Assembly: GCA_002718715.1 (NCBI GenBank)
Contig: PBFJ01000004.1
Location: 26,140-82,236 of the forward strand
Direction of reading: 5' to 3'
DNA length: 56,097 nucleotides
DNA from: a bacterium
GTDB lineage: Bacteria > Patescibacteriota > Gracilibacteria > UBA1369 > GCA-2718715
Numbering within the stretch: the first letter of the stretch is position 1; each line of letters opens with the position of its first letter. The position numbers and the translations under genes are program-made. Below are positions 10,033 to 21,078 of the stretch, piece after piece. The notes beneath the pieces were generated by a model. That model had not been told where the DNA came from. It was given only the letters and a program-made list of their open reading frames with translations, and did not search any database.

Positions 10033-10762
10033 ATAAATAGTTAATATTATTTTCTTTTAAATAATCGCTAACAGTATTTGAAGCATCGCTCAAAGAGCTA
10101 ATAGTGCCTGTGTCAGCCCAGATATGATCAAGCTTAAAAGCTTTTAATGCATTTTCATTTAAATATTTTTTAATAATATCAGTTACCTCATATTCACCAC
10201 GGTCAGAAGGTTCTAAATTTTCAATTTTTTCAAAAACAGTTTTATCAAATAAGTAAAAACCAGTAATAGCATTATTACTCTTTGGAGAATTAGGTTTTTC
10301 TTCAACAGATAAGACATTCATATTATCATCAAGCTCTGCTACTCCAAATCTTTCAGGGTCCTTTACTTCTACAGTATGAATCACTGATCCTGATTTAAAA
10401 TTATTAACTGAATCCTCAAAATTATCAAAAAATAAATTATCACCTAAAATCACAGCAACATCATGGCCTTCACAAATATGACGACACTCATTCATAGCAT
10501 GAGCGATACCAAGTGGTTCTTCTTGAATAACATAGGTTAAATTACAACCAAACTTTCTTCCATTTCCTAGTAACTTTGTGAAATGTGAAAAATGCTCTGT
10601 ATTTGCAACTAAAACAATATCCGTAACACCAGCAGCAATTAAAGTTTTGATTGGGTAAAGAATCATTGGTAAGTTATGAATTGGAAGGATACTTTTCGGT
10701 AGAGCATGAGTCAATGGTTGTAATCTTGTTCCTCTTCCTCCACAGGGTATAATTCCTTTCAT
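9995..10762 (-). CDS. rmlA: Glucose-1-phosphate nucleotidyltransferase (thymidylyltransferase-type)
   Basis: MKGIIPCGGRGTRLQPLTHALPKSILPIHNLPMILYPI, EEPLGIAHAMN, ILGDNLF. Confidence 0.85.
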   Translation of the reverse strand: MKGIIPCGGRGTRLQPLTHALPKSILPIHNLPMILYPIKTLIAAGVTDIVLVANTEHFSHFTKLLGNGRKFGCNLTYVIQEEPLGIAHAMNECRHICEGHDVAVILGDNLFFDNFEDSVNNFKSGSVIHTVEVKDPERFGVAELDDNMNVLSVEEKPNSPKSNNAITGFYLFDKTVFEKIENLEPSDRGEYEVTDIIKKYLNENALKAFKLDHIWADTGTISSLSDASNTVSDYLKENNINYLYEKSRLIRPSSV

Positions 10763-11601
10763 AATTCATAATTTGTTAAATATTCTTTCAAAGCCAATTC
10801 TAGCGGTCTTAGCTTTGTAATATTATAGCTATTTAAACAGGAATTTAAAGGTCTATTAACGCTAGATTTAAAGTCTTCACTTGACACTCTTTGTACTTTA
10901 TTTGATAAATTAAGAATCATAAATGATAGTTTAGTTAGATCATACCAAGATACGCAAGAATCATTTACCAAATGAAAGACTCCATTTTCATGACTTTCGA
11001 TATTATCAAGTATATATTCAGCAATATCAATTGTAAAAGTCGGAGATCCATATTGATCATCCACAACTTTTATTTCTTGATTTTCCATAGCTTTACTTAC
11101 CATAAAGGAAACAAAGTTTTGTTTAAATGGCCCAAAAAGCCAAGCAGTTCTAAATATACTAACCTTTGAATCCAAAGATATAGCTAACTGTTCTCCAAGA
11201 GATTTAGTCAAACCATATCTATTAATTGGATTTCGAAGATCTGATTCTCTATAGGATTTTTTTTGACCATCGAATACATAATCTGAAGAAAATGTAATCA
11301 ACCTAAAATTGTATTGTTTAGATAATTTAGATAACTCAAAAGGTAAATAAGCGTTTAATTTTAATGCTAATTCAAAAGCTTCAAGATCATTTTCAATAGC
11401 CTTAACAGCATTTTGACCAGCACAGTTAATAACAAAATCAGGCTTGTGAGATTTAATATATTTTTCTAACTCCAATGGATTTAGTAAATCCAACTCATCT
11501 CTCAAAGGAAACATGAAGTCTAAATTATAATTTTTAGAAACATGTTTAAAAGCTGAGCCTAGTAGACCAGTCGATCCTAAAATTAAAACTTTAGTTTGCA
11601 T
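10759..11601 (-). CDS. rmlD: dTDP-4-dehydrorhamnose reductase-like SDR
   Basis: N-terminal GSTGLLG, SSDYVFDG, NRYGLTKSLGEQL, FRTAWLFGP. Confidence 0.85.
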   Translation of the reverse strand: MQTKVLILGSTGLLGSAFKHVSKNYNLDFMFPLRDELDLLNPLELEKYIKSHKPDFVINCAGQNAVKAIENDLEAFELALKLNAYLPFELSKLSKQYNFRLITFSSDYVFDGQKKSYRESDLRNPINRYGLTKSLGEQLAISLDSKVSIFRTAWLFGPFKQNFVSFMVSKAMENQEIKVVDDQYGSPTFTIDIAEYILDNIESHENGVFHLVNDSCVSWYDLTKLSFMILNLSNKVQRVSSEDFKSSVNRPLNSCLNSYNITKLRPLELALKEYLTNYEL

Positions 11602-13315
11602 AAAAATCTTGAATTTTACTTAACAATTCTTTCTTTGATAGAATTTCTACATCAGATGAATTTCTGAATTTAAGTTCAAAGTGATTACTTTCCTTTAATC
11701 TAGAAGAAACAACTACTCGCAATGGATTTCCAATCAGATCACAATCGGTAAATTTAACTCCAGGTCTAACATCTCTATCATCCCATAAAACTTCATAACC
11801 TGCATCTAACAATTCATTATATAAACTTTCGGCAAATTCATCTTCACCAATATTAACTAAATGAATTTGATAAGGAGCAATATTTTTTGGCCAGATTATA
11901 CCATTATCATCATTGTGAACCTCAACAACAGCCGCAAGAGTTCTTCCTATTCCAATTCCAAAACATCCCATATAAAGAGGCGCTAATTTACCCTCGGAGT
12001 TTGTAAAATCTGCTCCTTTCATTTTAGATGTATAATGTAGTGCATTTTGAAAAATATTTCCAACTTCAATACCTTTATTAACTTTTAAAACATCTCCATT
12101 TTGGGCTTTCAAACCTTCAACAGCAAGAGAAATATCTCCTTCGTAATCCAACGTATAATCTCTATCGATATTCACATTTAATAAATCAACCTTCTTTTTA
12201 TTAGAACCAGTATATGCATTTTTAATTGTTCTTAAAGAGGAATCTCCAACAATAGTAACCTTTTGACCTTTAGAGTCTGCACATTCCTTTATTCCAACAG
12301 GGGATATAAATCCAGGATATGATCCTAATAAATCAATAACTTCTGAATCCTCAAGTGGCTCAATATCACCCTCAACTAATCCTAAGATATCTTGCTCAAG
12401 CTTTGTAACATTAACATCTAAATCACCACGGATTACAGCTAAAACTAAGCCTAAAGTAGTTGATTTAAACACAACATTTTTAATCTGTAGATTAATTGGT
12501 AAATTATGAAATTCTGAACCAGCTATTATAGTTTTAGCTCTATCAGCTTCAACTTCTTGAATTTCTAATAATTCATCATTCGAGTTAATATCTTCTATTA
12601 AAATTTTTGCAACATCTTCATGAGCAATATAATTCGAAGATTCTGTTGTTAAATACTTAGTTTCTCCAATTTGGGAATCCACAACAAATTCATGACAATA
12701 ATCACCACCTATAAAACCGTTATGAGCAGGAACTGCTTTTGCCTTTAATCCAAAGGAGCTATATATGTCGAAATAAACTTCAGTCATTTCTTGATACAAT
12801 TTTGTAAACTGCTCTTCATTTTCAGTAAAAGCATAAGCATCTTTCATTAGAAACTCACGAACTCTTAAAAGTCCACCTCTGGCACGAGTTTCGTCTCTAA
12901 ATTTTGTACTGAACTGATAAATGTTAAAAGGTAGATCTTTATAGGAAATATTATATCTTCTAACAATATCAACAAACATTTCTTCAGCTGTTCCACCAAG
13001 AGCAAAAACAGCTCCTCTACGGTCAGTTATAGTAGTAAGTTCGAAACCAGTTGCAGAATCCCTTCCAGACTCAGACCATAGCTCTAAAGGGTGTAAAACA
13101 GGAGTGATCATTTCCATTGCACCAGATTGATCCATTTTATTTCGAATAATGCTAACCATTTTATTCTGAACCTTCATACCTAAAGGCAACATATAATATC
13201 TCCCAGCTACAGATTCAGCAATATAACCTGCCTTTAGAAGAAGTTTATGAGAAGGAATAACAATTTCACTACTTAAAGAAGAAAAAGTTTTACCGAAAAA
13301 TTTAGAATATTTCAT
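11591..13315 (-). CDS. proS: Prolyl-tRNA synthetase (bacterial type with YbaK-like insertion)
   Basis: SHKLLLKAGYIAESVAGRYYMLPLGMKV, FRDETRARGGLLRVREFLMKDAYAF, GCFGIGIGRTLAAVVEVHND. Confidence 0.95.
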   Translation of the reverse strand: MKYSKFFGKTFSSLSSEIVIPSHKLLLKAGYIAESVAGRYYMLPLGMKVQNKMVSIIRNKMDQSGAMEMITPVLHPLELWSESGRDSATGFELTTITDRRGAVFALGGTAEEMFVDIVRRYNISYKDLPFNIYQFSTKFRDETRARGGLLRVREFLMKDAYAFTENEEQFTKLYQEMTEVYFDIYSSFGLKAKAVPAHNGFIGGDYCHEFVVDSQIGETKYLTTESSNYIAHEDVAKILIEDINSNDELLEIQEVEADRAKTIIAGSEFHNLPINLQIKNVVFKSTTLGLVLAVIRGDLDVNVTKLEQDILGLVEGDIEPLEDSEVIDLLGSYPGFISPVGIKECADSKGQKVTIVGDSSLRTIKNAYTGSNKKKVDLLNVNIDRDYTLDYEGDISLAVEGLKAQNGDVLKVNKGIEVGNIFQNALHYTSKMKGADFTNSEGKLAPLYMGCFGIGIGRTLAAVVEVHNDDNGIIWPKNIAPYQIHLVNIGEDEFAESLYNELLDAGYEVLWDDRDVRPGVKFTDCDLIGNPLRVVVSSRLKESNHFELKFRNSSDVEILSKKELLSKIQDFYAN

Positions 13316-13321
13316 TTGAAA

Positions 13322-14305
13322 TTAATTATTTAGTACATGATTAACCCAATCTTGGTTTGAGTTATACCAATCAAAAGTTTTAAGTATGCCATCTTTAAAA
13401 GCTACACGGGGCTCCCAACCTAATTCATTCTTAATCTTTGTACTATCAATAGCATATCTTCTGTCATGAGCTTTTCTGTTTTCTACGTATTCAATTAAAG
13501 CACTATCTTTTCCAAGATAATCTAATATAAGCTGAGCTATTTCAAGAGTCGTTCTCTCAAAATTTCCACCAATATTGTACACTGATCCCGCCTCAGCTTT
13601 ATTTAAGATAATATCTAAAGCAGAAACATGATCGCTAACATGTAACCAGTCTCTAATGTAAATTCCATCTCCATAAATTGGTAATTTTTTTTCTTGATTA
13701 GCAAGCGAAAAGAAGAGTGGAATTAGTTTTTCAGGATACTGATAAGGACCATAATTGTTAGAACATCTAGAAATTGTTGCATTTAAACCATAGGTTTCAT
13801 GAAATGATCTAACTAACAAATCTGCAGAAGTTTTAGTTGCTGCATACGGACAATTTGGAGTTAAAGGAGTATTCTCAGTCATTAAATCTGTGGATCCAAG
13901 ACCTAGATCACCATAAACTTCATCTGTGGATACTTGATGGTATCTATCAATACCATGGGTATGGGATAAGACCAGTAAATTATGAGTTCCAACAATATTG
14001 GACTGTATAAAAACAGAAGAATCAACAATAGAATTATCAACATGACTTTCAGCAGCAAAATTAATAACTGCATCAATTTTATTTTCCGTGAAAACAATAC
14101 TCAAGGCATTAAAATCTGCGATATCAATTTGATAGAATTTAATTCGATTTGAATCAAGTAGATCTTGAATACTAATTAAATTTCCTGCATAGGTTAATTT
14201 ATCTACAACAATAATTTCAGTTTCAGGATATTTATCTGCATAATATTTAACAAAATTGGAACCAATAAAACCGGCTGCACCAGTAATTAAAATTGTCTTA
14301 AACAT
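13322..14305 (-). CDS. rmlB: dTDP-glucose 4,6-dehydratase
   Basis: ILITGAAGFIGSNFVKY, STDEVYGDL, YAATKTSADLLVRSFHETYGLN. Track start 14323 is TTG; ATG 14305 is preferred. Confidence 0.93.
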   Translation of the reverse strand: MFKTILITGAAGFIGSNFVKYYADKYPETEIIVVDKLTYAGNLISIQDLLDSNRIKFYQIDIADFNALSIVFTENKIDAVINFAAESHVDNSIVDSSVFIQSNIVGTHNLLVLSHTHGIDRYHQVSTDEVYGDLGLGSTDLMTENTPLTPNCPYAATKTSADLLVRSFHETYGLNATISRCSNNYGPYQYPEKLIPLFFSLANQEKKLPIYGDGIYIRDWLHVSDHVSALDIILNKAEAGSVYNIGGNFERTTLEIAQLILDYLGKDSALIEYVENRKAHDRRYAIDSTKIKNELGWEPRVAFKDGILKTFDWYNSNQDWVNHVLNN

Positions 14306-14330
14306 AAAAAGGGGGTTAAACAAACAGGTT

Positions 14331-14726
14331 TTAAGATTTTACCTTATCTAAAAAGATTTGGAAATCTTCAATATAATCCTCTCGATTTGGGTTATAGTTA
14401 GTAGATGAAAATGCGAGTAAAATAGAGTCTTCACTCATATCAATAATTTCATGCCAAATCATATTTGCAACATAAACTCCATTTTCAAAAGGAGTAAGTT
14501 CAATTATTGTCTCAGTTTTCCCATCATGAAGACGAACTTTTGCTTTCCCATGAAGTAAAACAAAGACTTCCTCTTCTTTTAAATGACAATGTGAACCACG
14601 AATAGGTGAATTATTATAACAAAAATAAGTACGTTTTACCTCAAAAGGGATAATGTCTTTAAATTCAACAGGTAAAAGACTACCTTTTTCATTAGTAAAT
14701 GATTTTAATTTTATTTCTTTAAACAT
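14331..14726 (-). CDS. FdtA/WxcM-like cupin (dTDP-hexose 3,4-ketoisomerase family)
   Basis: GSLLPVEFKDIIPFEVKRTYFCYNNSPIRGSHCHLKEEEVFVLLHGKAKVRLHDG; the RGxHxH motif fits FdtA-type cupins rather than RmlC. Confidence 0.75.
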   Translation of the reverse strand: MFKEIKLKSFTNEKGSLLPVEFKDIIPFEVKRTYFCYNNSPIRGSHCHLKEEEVFVLLHGKAKVRLHDGKTETIIELTPFENGVYVANMIWHEIIDMSEDSILLAFSSTNYNPNREDYIEDFQIFLDKVKS

Positions 14727-14740
14727 AGTAATTAAGGATG

Positions 14741-16801
14741 TTAAACTTCTAATTTTCGCTCTACAAATGAAACTTCATAAGCTTCAAGTAAATCACCTTC
14801 ATGGAAAGAATCTTTAAAATTAACTTTAAGTCCACATTCGTTCCCAGCCTTTAATTCAGGAACATTTTCATCTCCTTTTCTAAGTGAATCCAACTTAGCT
14901 TCACCAACAGTTTCACCATCTCTAATAACTCTAAGAGTGGAACCTTTTTTCATTACACCATTTGTAATTTTACAACCAAGGATGTAAGAATTTTTCTTAG
15001 AAAAGAAAATCTGTCTTAGTTCAGCTTTACCTAACTCAGTAACAACTTCTTCAGGATCTAACATACCAGACAAGAATGCAGTAATATCTTCAATTAATTT
15101 ATAGATAATTTCATACGAACGAATTTCAACACCTTTTTGTTCAGCTAATTTAGAAACATCGGAACTTGTTTTAGTGTGAAAAGCAACAATAATCGATTGA
15201 CCAGCTGCAGCCATAGCCACATCTGATTGAGAAACCTCACCAACAGCATGGTGAATGATATCTACCATAACTTCTTCATGTTTAATTTTTTCCAAAGAGC
15301 CTTTAATTGCATCAAAACTACCTTTGGTATCGGTTTTTACAATAAGTTTTAATACTTTTAAGTCACCCTTAGCAATTTTAGTAACAATTTCAAGAAGGGG
15401 AGCCTTAGAAGCTAATCTTTCATTTGTTCTAATTTCTGAAATTTGATTTGCACGATCTTTTGCTTCCTTATCATTTTTACATACTTGCAAAACATCTCCA
15501 GCAAGAGGAGTTGAAGAAAGACCCGCAATCAATACAGGGAAAGATGGGGGAGCAACAGAAACTCTATTACCGTTATCATCTAACATAGCTTTAACCTTTC
15601 CATAAGAATTCCCCAACACAACAATATCTCCCATTCTCAAAGTACCAGTATTTACAATTACAGTAGCAACAGGTCCAAGTCCTGGCTCTTGATGAGTTTC
15701 TACAGCTGTAGCAATAGCAGCTCTTTTAGGGTTAGCTTTTAAGTTTTCAACTTCAGATACTAATAAAATCATATCTAACAATTTATCTATCCCATCACCC
15801 TTCAAAGCAGAAATAGGTACCATAATAGTATCACCACCCCAATCTTCAGCTTGAAGACCGTATTCAACTAATTCAGTTTTAACTTTTTCAGGATTTGCTT
15901 CAGGAAGATCCATTTTATTAATAGCAACAATAATTGGAACACCAGCATCCTTAGCATGATTAATAGCTTCAATAGTTGTTGGCTTAACTCCCTCAGTTGC
16001 GGCTACAACTAAAATTGCAATATCTGTAAGTTTAGCACCACGAGCACGCATTTCTGTAAAAGCTTCGTGTCCTGGCGTATCAATAAATGTAATTTTCTTT
16101 TCGTTATGTGTTATTTGATATGCCGCAACGTGTTGAGTAATACCACCTGATTCACCAGCGACTACATTTGTATTTCGAATTGTATCAAGTAGTTTAGTTT
16201 TCCCATGATCAACATGACCCATAATGGTAATAATCGGAGGTCTTTCAGATAAATTTTCAGCATCTTCTTCACCTATCAATGTATCAACATCTCTACTTAG
16301 CAAATCATCAGTAGATCCAGTTTTAGAAACTCTATTAACCTTAATTCCAAACTCAGGAAGAATTACCATAGCAGTATCAATATCTAAAGATTGATTAATG
16401 TTAGCAATAATACCATTTTTCATTAATTCTCCGATCAGCTTTGCTGGTGAAACACCAGTTTTTTCACAAATTTCTTTTACTGTAATACTATCTGAAACAT
16501 CAAGTGACTCTGATTTTAAAGAAGAGTTACCGTGGTTTTTCTTAACAAACTTAGTTTTACCGGCAGTTTTCTTCCTAGCAGTTTTTTTGATTTCTCTATC
16601 CATGCTACCTTCAATATTTTCTGCTATATTTTCAATATCAGATTTAGTTGTTCCAATTTCATCCTCTAAAAGCTCTGCAATATCTTCATCAACTTCAAGT
16701 TTTTCTTCATCGTAATCAAATTCTAATTTCTTTAAAAGTCCAGTTAATTCTTCAATACTACTATTTAGATTCTCGGCTAATTCTTTTAATTTTACTACCA
16801 T
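14741..16801 (-). CDS. infB: Translation initiation factor IF-2
   Basis: [39 protein letters not shown]2 C-terminal domains. Confidence 0.96.
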   Translation of the reverse strand: MVVKLKELAENLNSSIEELTGLLKKLEFDYDEEKLEVDEDIAELLEDEIGTTKSDIENIAENIEGSMDREIKKTARKKTAGKTKFVKKNHGNSSLKSESLDVSDSITVKEICEKTGVSPAKLIGELMKNGIIANINQSLDIDTAMVILPEFGIKVNRVSKTGSTDDLLSRDVDTLIGEEDAENLSERPPIITIMGHVDHGKTKLLDTIRNTNVVAGESGGITQHVAAYQITHNEKKITFIDTPGHEAFTEMRARGAKLTDIAILVVAATEGVKPTTIEAINHAKDAGVPIIVAINKMDLPEANPEKVKTELVEYGLQAEDWGGDTIMVPISALKGDGIDKLLDMILLVSEVENLKANPKRAAIATAVETHQEPGLGPVATVIVNTGTLRMGDIVVLGNSYGKVKAMLDDNGNRVSVAPPSFPVLIAGLSSTPLAGDVLQVCKNDKEAKDRANQISEIRTNERLASKAPLLEIVTKIAKGDLKVLKLIVKTDTKGSFDAIKGSLEKIKHEEVMVDIIHHAVGEVSQSDVAMAAAGQSIIVAFHTKTSSDVSKLAEQKGVEIRSYEIIYKLIEDITAFLSGMLDPEEVVTELGKAELRQIFFSKKNSYILGCKITNGVMKKGSTLRVIRDGETVGEAKLDSLRKGDENVPELKAGNECGLKVNFKDSFHEGDLLEAYEVSFVERKLEV

Positions 16802-16862
16802 TTATATCGATTAAATAATTTCATCACAATTCTATTCTAATATACAAATATAAGCAACAAAA

Positions 16863-16883
16863 AAAGCCCAATAAATGGGCTTT
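16863..16883 (-). terminator. Rho-independent terminator downstream of rpsA
   Basis: AAAGCCC-N7-GGGCTTT; T-run on the minus strand. Confidence 0.8.
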
Positions 16884-16904
16884 AAAATGAGAAATTTTAA
16901 GGAA

Positions 16905-18308
16905 TTATCTTAATTTTGAAATTTTTCTAATAGTAGCATCAGTTAATCCTTCAATTTTAGATAATTCATCATCAGACTTAGCAAGTAAATCTGTAAGATT
17001 ACTTATCCCAGCTCCAGTTAAAACTTCAAAAGCTTTTTTAGAAAGTTTTAAATCACCAAAAGGATTTTCAGTTGATGAATTTTCTTCTTGTTTTACAACT
17101 TCTTGCTTTTTATCGTCAAAAGATTCAGCTTTCTTTGGCTCATCTTTTCTAGATTCTGCTTTTTTAGCTTTGTTTCTAGCTTTAGCTGCATCTTGTGCTT
17201 TTTTTGCATGTTTTAATTGTTCTTCGGATAGTTCAAATAAAGAAAGACTAATTCTGTGGTTATCAACATCAACATTTATAATGTTTGAATGGATTGATGC
17301 TCCAACTTCTAGATTATAATCGTCAGATTCAGTTACTCTTGGGTCATTAAGTTCAGAAACATGGATTAAACCATTGATATCATCTGAAATCTCAACAAAG
17401 GCTCCAAATTCATTGATTCTAGTAATTTTACCTTTAACTTGTGAACCTGGAAGTAATTGTTTAGAAATTTCTTCCCATGGGTTATCAGACATTTTCTTAA
17501 GAGAAAGAGAGATTTTTTCTCCGTCAATTCCAATAATTTTAACTCTGATTTTATCTCCAAGTTTAGCAAAATTTGATGGATCATCAACGTGTCCCCATGC
17601 AATTTCAGAAATATGAACAAGACCTTCAAGTCCATTGAAAGTAACAAATAGACCAAAGTTAACAACACCAGAAACAACACCTTCGATAATATCTCCGATT
17701 TTAAGTTTAGCTAATGCTTGTTTTCTTTGTTCGTAGAATGCTGCTTTCTCAGAAAGTACTAATTTTTTAGTATCGAAATCTACATTGATAACTCTACAAG
17801 AGATTGTTTTACCAATTAAAGACTGAAGTCTTTGTAAAATTTTAGCTGAATCAGCACCATTAACTCTTGGGTAGTGTTTTGGAGCAAGTTGTGAAACAGG
17901 TAAGAAACCTTTAATACCATCAACTTCAACAAGTAAACCACCTTTGTTAGCGTCTGTAATTTTAACATCGATAACCTCTTTATTGTCATGAACCTCAACA
18001 AATCTTTTCCAAGTTCTATGTTGTGAAGCTCTTCTTAACGAAAGTACAATTAAACCTTCATCGTTTTCTGGTTCTAATACAAATGCCGAAACGTCGTCAC
18101 CAGCATTTAAAGTTTGAACAGTACCAGTTGAATCTACAGCTTCTCTACCAGCAATTACACCAGTTGATACACCATCAAGGTCAACTAAAACTCTGTTTTT
18201 ACGAATAGTAATAACTTTACCTTCAACAATAGATCCAGGTTTAGGGAATTTCAAAATAGGGGAATCAACTAATAAGTCGTCCATTGAAATTAAATTTTTA
18301 TCTGCCAT
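16905..18308 (-). CDS. rpsA: 30S ribosomal protein S1 (four S1 repeats) with C-terminal HhH-like domain
   Basis: Four S1 repeats (e.g. GDIIEGVVSGVVNFGLFVTFNGLEGLVHISE). C-terminus LTGAGISNLTDLLAKSDDELSKIEGLTDATIRKISKLR resembles a helix-hairpin-helix. Track start 18323 is TTG; ATG 18308 is preferred. Confidence 0.9.
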   Translation of the reverse strand: MADKNLISMDDLLVDSPILKFPKPGSIVEGKVITIRKNRVLVDLDGVSTGVIAGREAVDSTGTVQTLNAGDDVSAFVLEPENDEGLIVLSLRRASQHRTWKRFVEVHDNKEVIDVKITDANKGGLLVEVDGIKGFLPVSQLAPKHYPRVNGADSAKILQRLQSLIGKTISCRVINVDFDTKKLVLSEKAAFYEQRKQALAKLKIGDIIEGVVSGVVNFGLFVTFNGLEGLVHISEIAWGHVDDPSNFAKLGDKIRVKIIGIDGEKISLSLKKMSDNPWEEISKQLLPGSQVKGKITRINEFGAFVEISDDINGLIHVSELNDPRVTESDDYNLEVGASIHSNIINVDVDNHRISLSLFELSEEQLKHAKKAQDAAKARNKAKKAESRKDEPKKAESFDDKKQEVVKQEENSSTENPFGDLKLSKKAFEVLTGAGISNLTDLLAKSDDELSKIEGLTDATIRKISKLR

Positions 18309-18354
18309 AAGCGAATTTTTCAACCTTTAGTTAATAATACAAGGTAATATACTT

Positions 18355-18408
18355 AAAAAAGATTGATGAAATTAAGCAATATTACTCACAAAACTTACAT
18401 CAATCTTT
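18355..18408 (-). terminator. Probable terminator downstream of clpC
   Basis: 11-bp inverted repeat AAAGATTGATG (18358-18368)/CATCAATCTTT (18398-18408) with minus-strand T-run. Confidence 0.65.
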
Positions 18409-18421
18409 ATTAAAAATCAAG

Positions 18422-20965
18422 TTATTTTACACTGAAAGTCAATTTATCTGATTTAAAACCGATATTAATGGTTTGTCCGGTAGAAACTTTTTTATCTAAA
18501 ATTAATTCCGTAATTTCATCCTCAAGCTTATCTTGCAAGATTCTTCGAGCAGGACGAGCTCCATATTCAGGGTCATATCCTTTTTCAGCAAGGAATGAAA
18601 TTGCTTTTTCAGAAACTTTAATTTTAATATTTCTGTCATTCATTCTAAATTGTAATTGGTTAATTAAAAGTTTTATGATTTCTTTAACATCGTCGTGTTT
18701 TAACGGGTCAAAAACAATTACTTTATCAATTCTGTTTATAAATTCAGGTTTAAAGAATTTTCTAACGTCAGACATAATTTCTTCTTTTGTACTTTCAAAA
18801 TCTTTTATACGTTCTTTTTCCTCAGAGTCACTAAGGCTAAAGCCAATTGGGCCAGCTTTAGAAGTTAATTTAGAAGCTCCTAAGTTAGACGTCATAACAA
18901 TAATAGTATTAGTGAAGTCAACTTTTTTACCTTTACCATCTGTTAGAACTCCATCTTCAAGTATTTGAAGTAAAAGATTAAAGAACTCTGGATGAGCTTT
19001 TTCAACTTCATCAAATAAAACTACACTATAAGGTTTTCTTCTAACTGCTTCAGTAAGTTGACCACCTTCTTCGTATCCAACGTATCCAGCTGTAGTACCA
19101 GTTAATCTTGATGCAGCATGTTTTTCTGAAAACTCGGACATATCAATTTTAATCAAAGCCTTTGGATCATTATATATTTCAGAGGCTAATGTTTTAACAA
19201 GTTCTGTTTTACCAACTCCGGTTGGACCTAAAAATAAGAAGCTTCCAATTGGTCTTTTACTGCTAGATATTCCAGCACGTGATCTTCGAATAGCTTTTGA
19301 AATATCTTTAACAGCATGTTCTTGTCCAATAATATGCTTATGAAGGATAGATTCAAGATTTTTGAGTTTAGAAAGATCTGAAGAAACTAACTTAGAAACT
19401 GGAACACCAGTAATTTTGTGAACCATTTTAGCAACATCTTCGGATGAAATTTTCTTTCTTAACTTTCTTGGTGTCTTTACAGTTTTTAATTTATCAATTT
19501 CAGCACTTAGTTTAAGTTCTTGATCTCTAATTTTTTTAGCTTTTTCATAATCTTGAGCAGACACAGCTTGCTCTTTCTTTTTAGTTAATTTAGATAACTT
19601 AGTTTGAAGTTCTTTGATTTCACTTTTATGTTCTGGTGTAGTAACTCTTTTTAGAGCGCAGGCTTCGTCAATTAAATCAATAGCTTTATCTGGCAGAAAT
19701 CTTTCTGTGATGTATCTCGATGAAAGTTTAACAGCAGATTCAATAGCTTCCGAGGTTATCATAAGATTATGGTGATCCTCAAAAGATTCTCGAATACCAT
19801 TTAACATTTCAATTGCATGATCAATTGATGGTTCTTCTACCATAATTGTTTGAAATCTTCTCTCTAACGCTTGATCTGATTCAATCGCCTTCCTATATTC
19901 ATTGGTTGTAGTAGCTCCAATAACTTGAATTTTAGCTCTAGAAAGTGCTGGCTTAAGAATGTTTGCAGCATCCAATGATCCTTCTGCACTTCCGGCTCCA
20001 ATCAATGTATGCAATTCATCAATAAAAAGAATTATATTTGGCATAGAAGCAGCTTCTTCGATAATTAATTTAATTCTTTCTTCAAATTCACCTCTAAATT
20101 TAGTACCAGCTACCACTGATCCCATTGGAAGAATAAGGATTCTTTTATCCAACATTTGCTGTGGGACTTTATTGTCAACAATTCTCATCGCTAAACCCTC
20201 TACAATTGCTGTTTTACCAACACCAGGCTCACCAATTAAAACAGGATTATTTTTGGTTTTACGATTTAAAATAGAAACTAGTCTTTCAATTTCTTTCTCA
20301 CGACCAATAATCGGATCCACTTTACCTTTTCTAACTTGATCACATAAATCAACTGTAAAGTAATCTAAAGTAGGCGTTTTTGATTTTGATTTTTTATCAC
20401 CTTTTTTAAAAGTTGGCTGATCAGATGAAGCTAAAACTCCATTTAAACCATTAAGAAAAAATTCAACGGGATTCATATTGTTCATTTGACCATTCATATT
20501 CTTATTATCTAGACCTTTCTGGAAAAACTCTACAATTTGAGATTGAACATGCTTAGGATTGATTTTCATATTTTCGAGTATAACAGTTGCAGCAGTATTA
20601 TCCTGGCATACAACAGCAAATAATAAATGTTCAGTTCCTACAAAGTTATGATTATATCTAGATGCACAACCAACAGCATTTTCAATAACTTGTTTTGCAA
20701 AGCCATATAAACCAGCTGGTTTACTTGAATCATTTTGAGTCTTAGAACTTCTTCCAACAGATCTTAAAACTAACTCAACATTTGAAATAGAAACTCCAAA
20801 ATTGTTTAAAATAGTTGCACCAAGGGAATTTTCTTGATGCAGAATACCTAATAAAATATGTTCAGTTCCAACATAATTCAAATTAGATTCTTCTGCTTTT
20901 TCTTGGGCGATAACAAGGGCATCTTTTGCCTCCTTGGTAAATTTTTCAAAGTAATTATCTTCCAT
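18422..20965 (-). CDS. clpC: ATP-dependent Clp protease ATP-binding subunit ClpC
   Basis: Two Clp_N repeats, Walker [14 protein letters not shown] and [18 protein letters not shown]-like region between the AAA+ domains, Clp C-terminal domain. Confidence 0.94.
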   Translation of the reverse strand: MEDNYFEKFTKEAKDALVIAQEKAEESNLNYVGTEHILLGILHQENSLGATILNNFGVSISNVELVLRSVGRSSKTQNDSSKPAGLYGFAKQVIENAVGCASRYNHNFVGTEHLLFAVVCQDNTAATVILENMKINPKHVQSQIVEFFQKGLDNKNMNGQMNNMNPVEFFLNGLNGVLASSDQPTFKKGDKKSKSKTPTLDYFTVDLCDQVRKGKVDPIIGREKEIERLVSILNRKTKNNPVLIGEPGVGKTAIVEGLAMRIVDNKVPQQMLDKRILILPMGSVVAGTKFRGEFEERIKLIIEEAASMPNIILFIDELHTLIGAGSAEGSLDAANILKPALSRAKIQVIGATTTNEYRKAIESDQALERRFQTIMVEEPSIDHAIEMLNGIRESFEDHHNLMITSEAIESAVKLSSRYITERFLPDKAIDLIDEACALKRVTTPEHKSEIKELQTKLSKLTKKKEQAVSAQDYEKAKKIRDQELKLSAEIDKLKTVKTPRKLRKKISSEDVAKMVHKITGVPVSKLVSSDLSKLKNLESILHKHIIGQEHAVKDISKAIRRSRAGISSSKRPIGSFLFLGPTGVGKTELVKTLASEIYNDPKALIKIDMSEFSEKHAASRLTGTTAGYVGYEEGGQLTEAVRRKPYSVVLFDEVEKAHPEFFNLLLQILEDGVLTDGKGKKVDFTNTIIVMTSNLGASKLTSKAGPIGFSLSDSEEKERIKDFESTKEEIMSDVRKFFKPEFINRIDKVIVFDPLKHDDVKEIIKLLINQLQFRMNDRNIKIKVSEKAISFLAEKGYDPEYGARPARRILQDKLEDEITELILDKKVSTGQTINIGFKSDKLTFSVK

Positions 20966-21001
20966 ATGATTGATTAAATTATCTATATATTATAATAAAT
21001 A

Positions 21002-21035
21002 TTTGTAAACCTGTGAAATACATTCTGTTTACAAA
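21002..21035. promoter_or_regulatory. 9-bp perfect inverted repeat in the predicted clpC 5' leader
   Basis: TTTGTAAAC (21002-21010) - 16 nt - GTTTACAAA (21027-21035). Confidence 0.6.
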
Positions 21036-21051
21036 AGTAATAAATATTAAA

Positions 21052-21078
21052 TTAGCACTCTAAATTATAGAGTGCTTA
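21052..21078. promoter_or_regulatory. CIRCE element (HrcA operator) upstream of clpC
   Basis: TTAGCACTC-N9-GAGTGCTTA; one mismatch to the consensus TTAGCACTC-N9-GAGTGCTAA. Confidence 0.85.

Noticed and set aside
8574-10762. Possible alternative code (UGA as Gly) as in some CPR lineages
   Set aside because: TGA acts as a terminal stop at sensible protein ends for rnhB (8574), rmlA (9995) and rmlD (10759), and long conserved genes contain no in-frame TGA.
17366-18208. Multiple short ORFs overlapping rpsA on both strands
   Set aside because: Shadow or alternative-frame ORFs inside a clear ribosomal protein S1 gene.
18468-20339. Plus-strand ORFs of 166 and 126 aa
   Set aside because: Antisense to clpC; no independent coding evidence.
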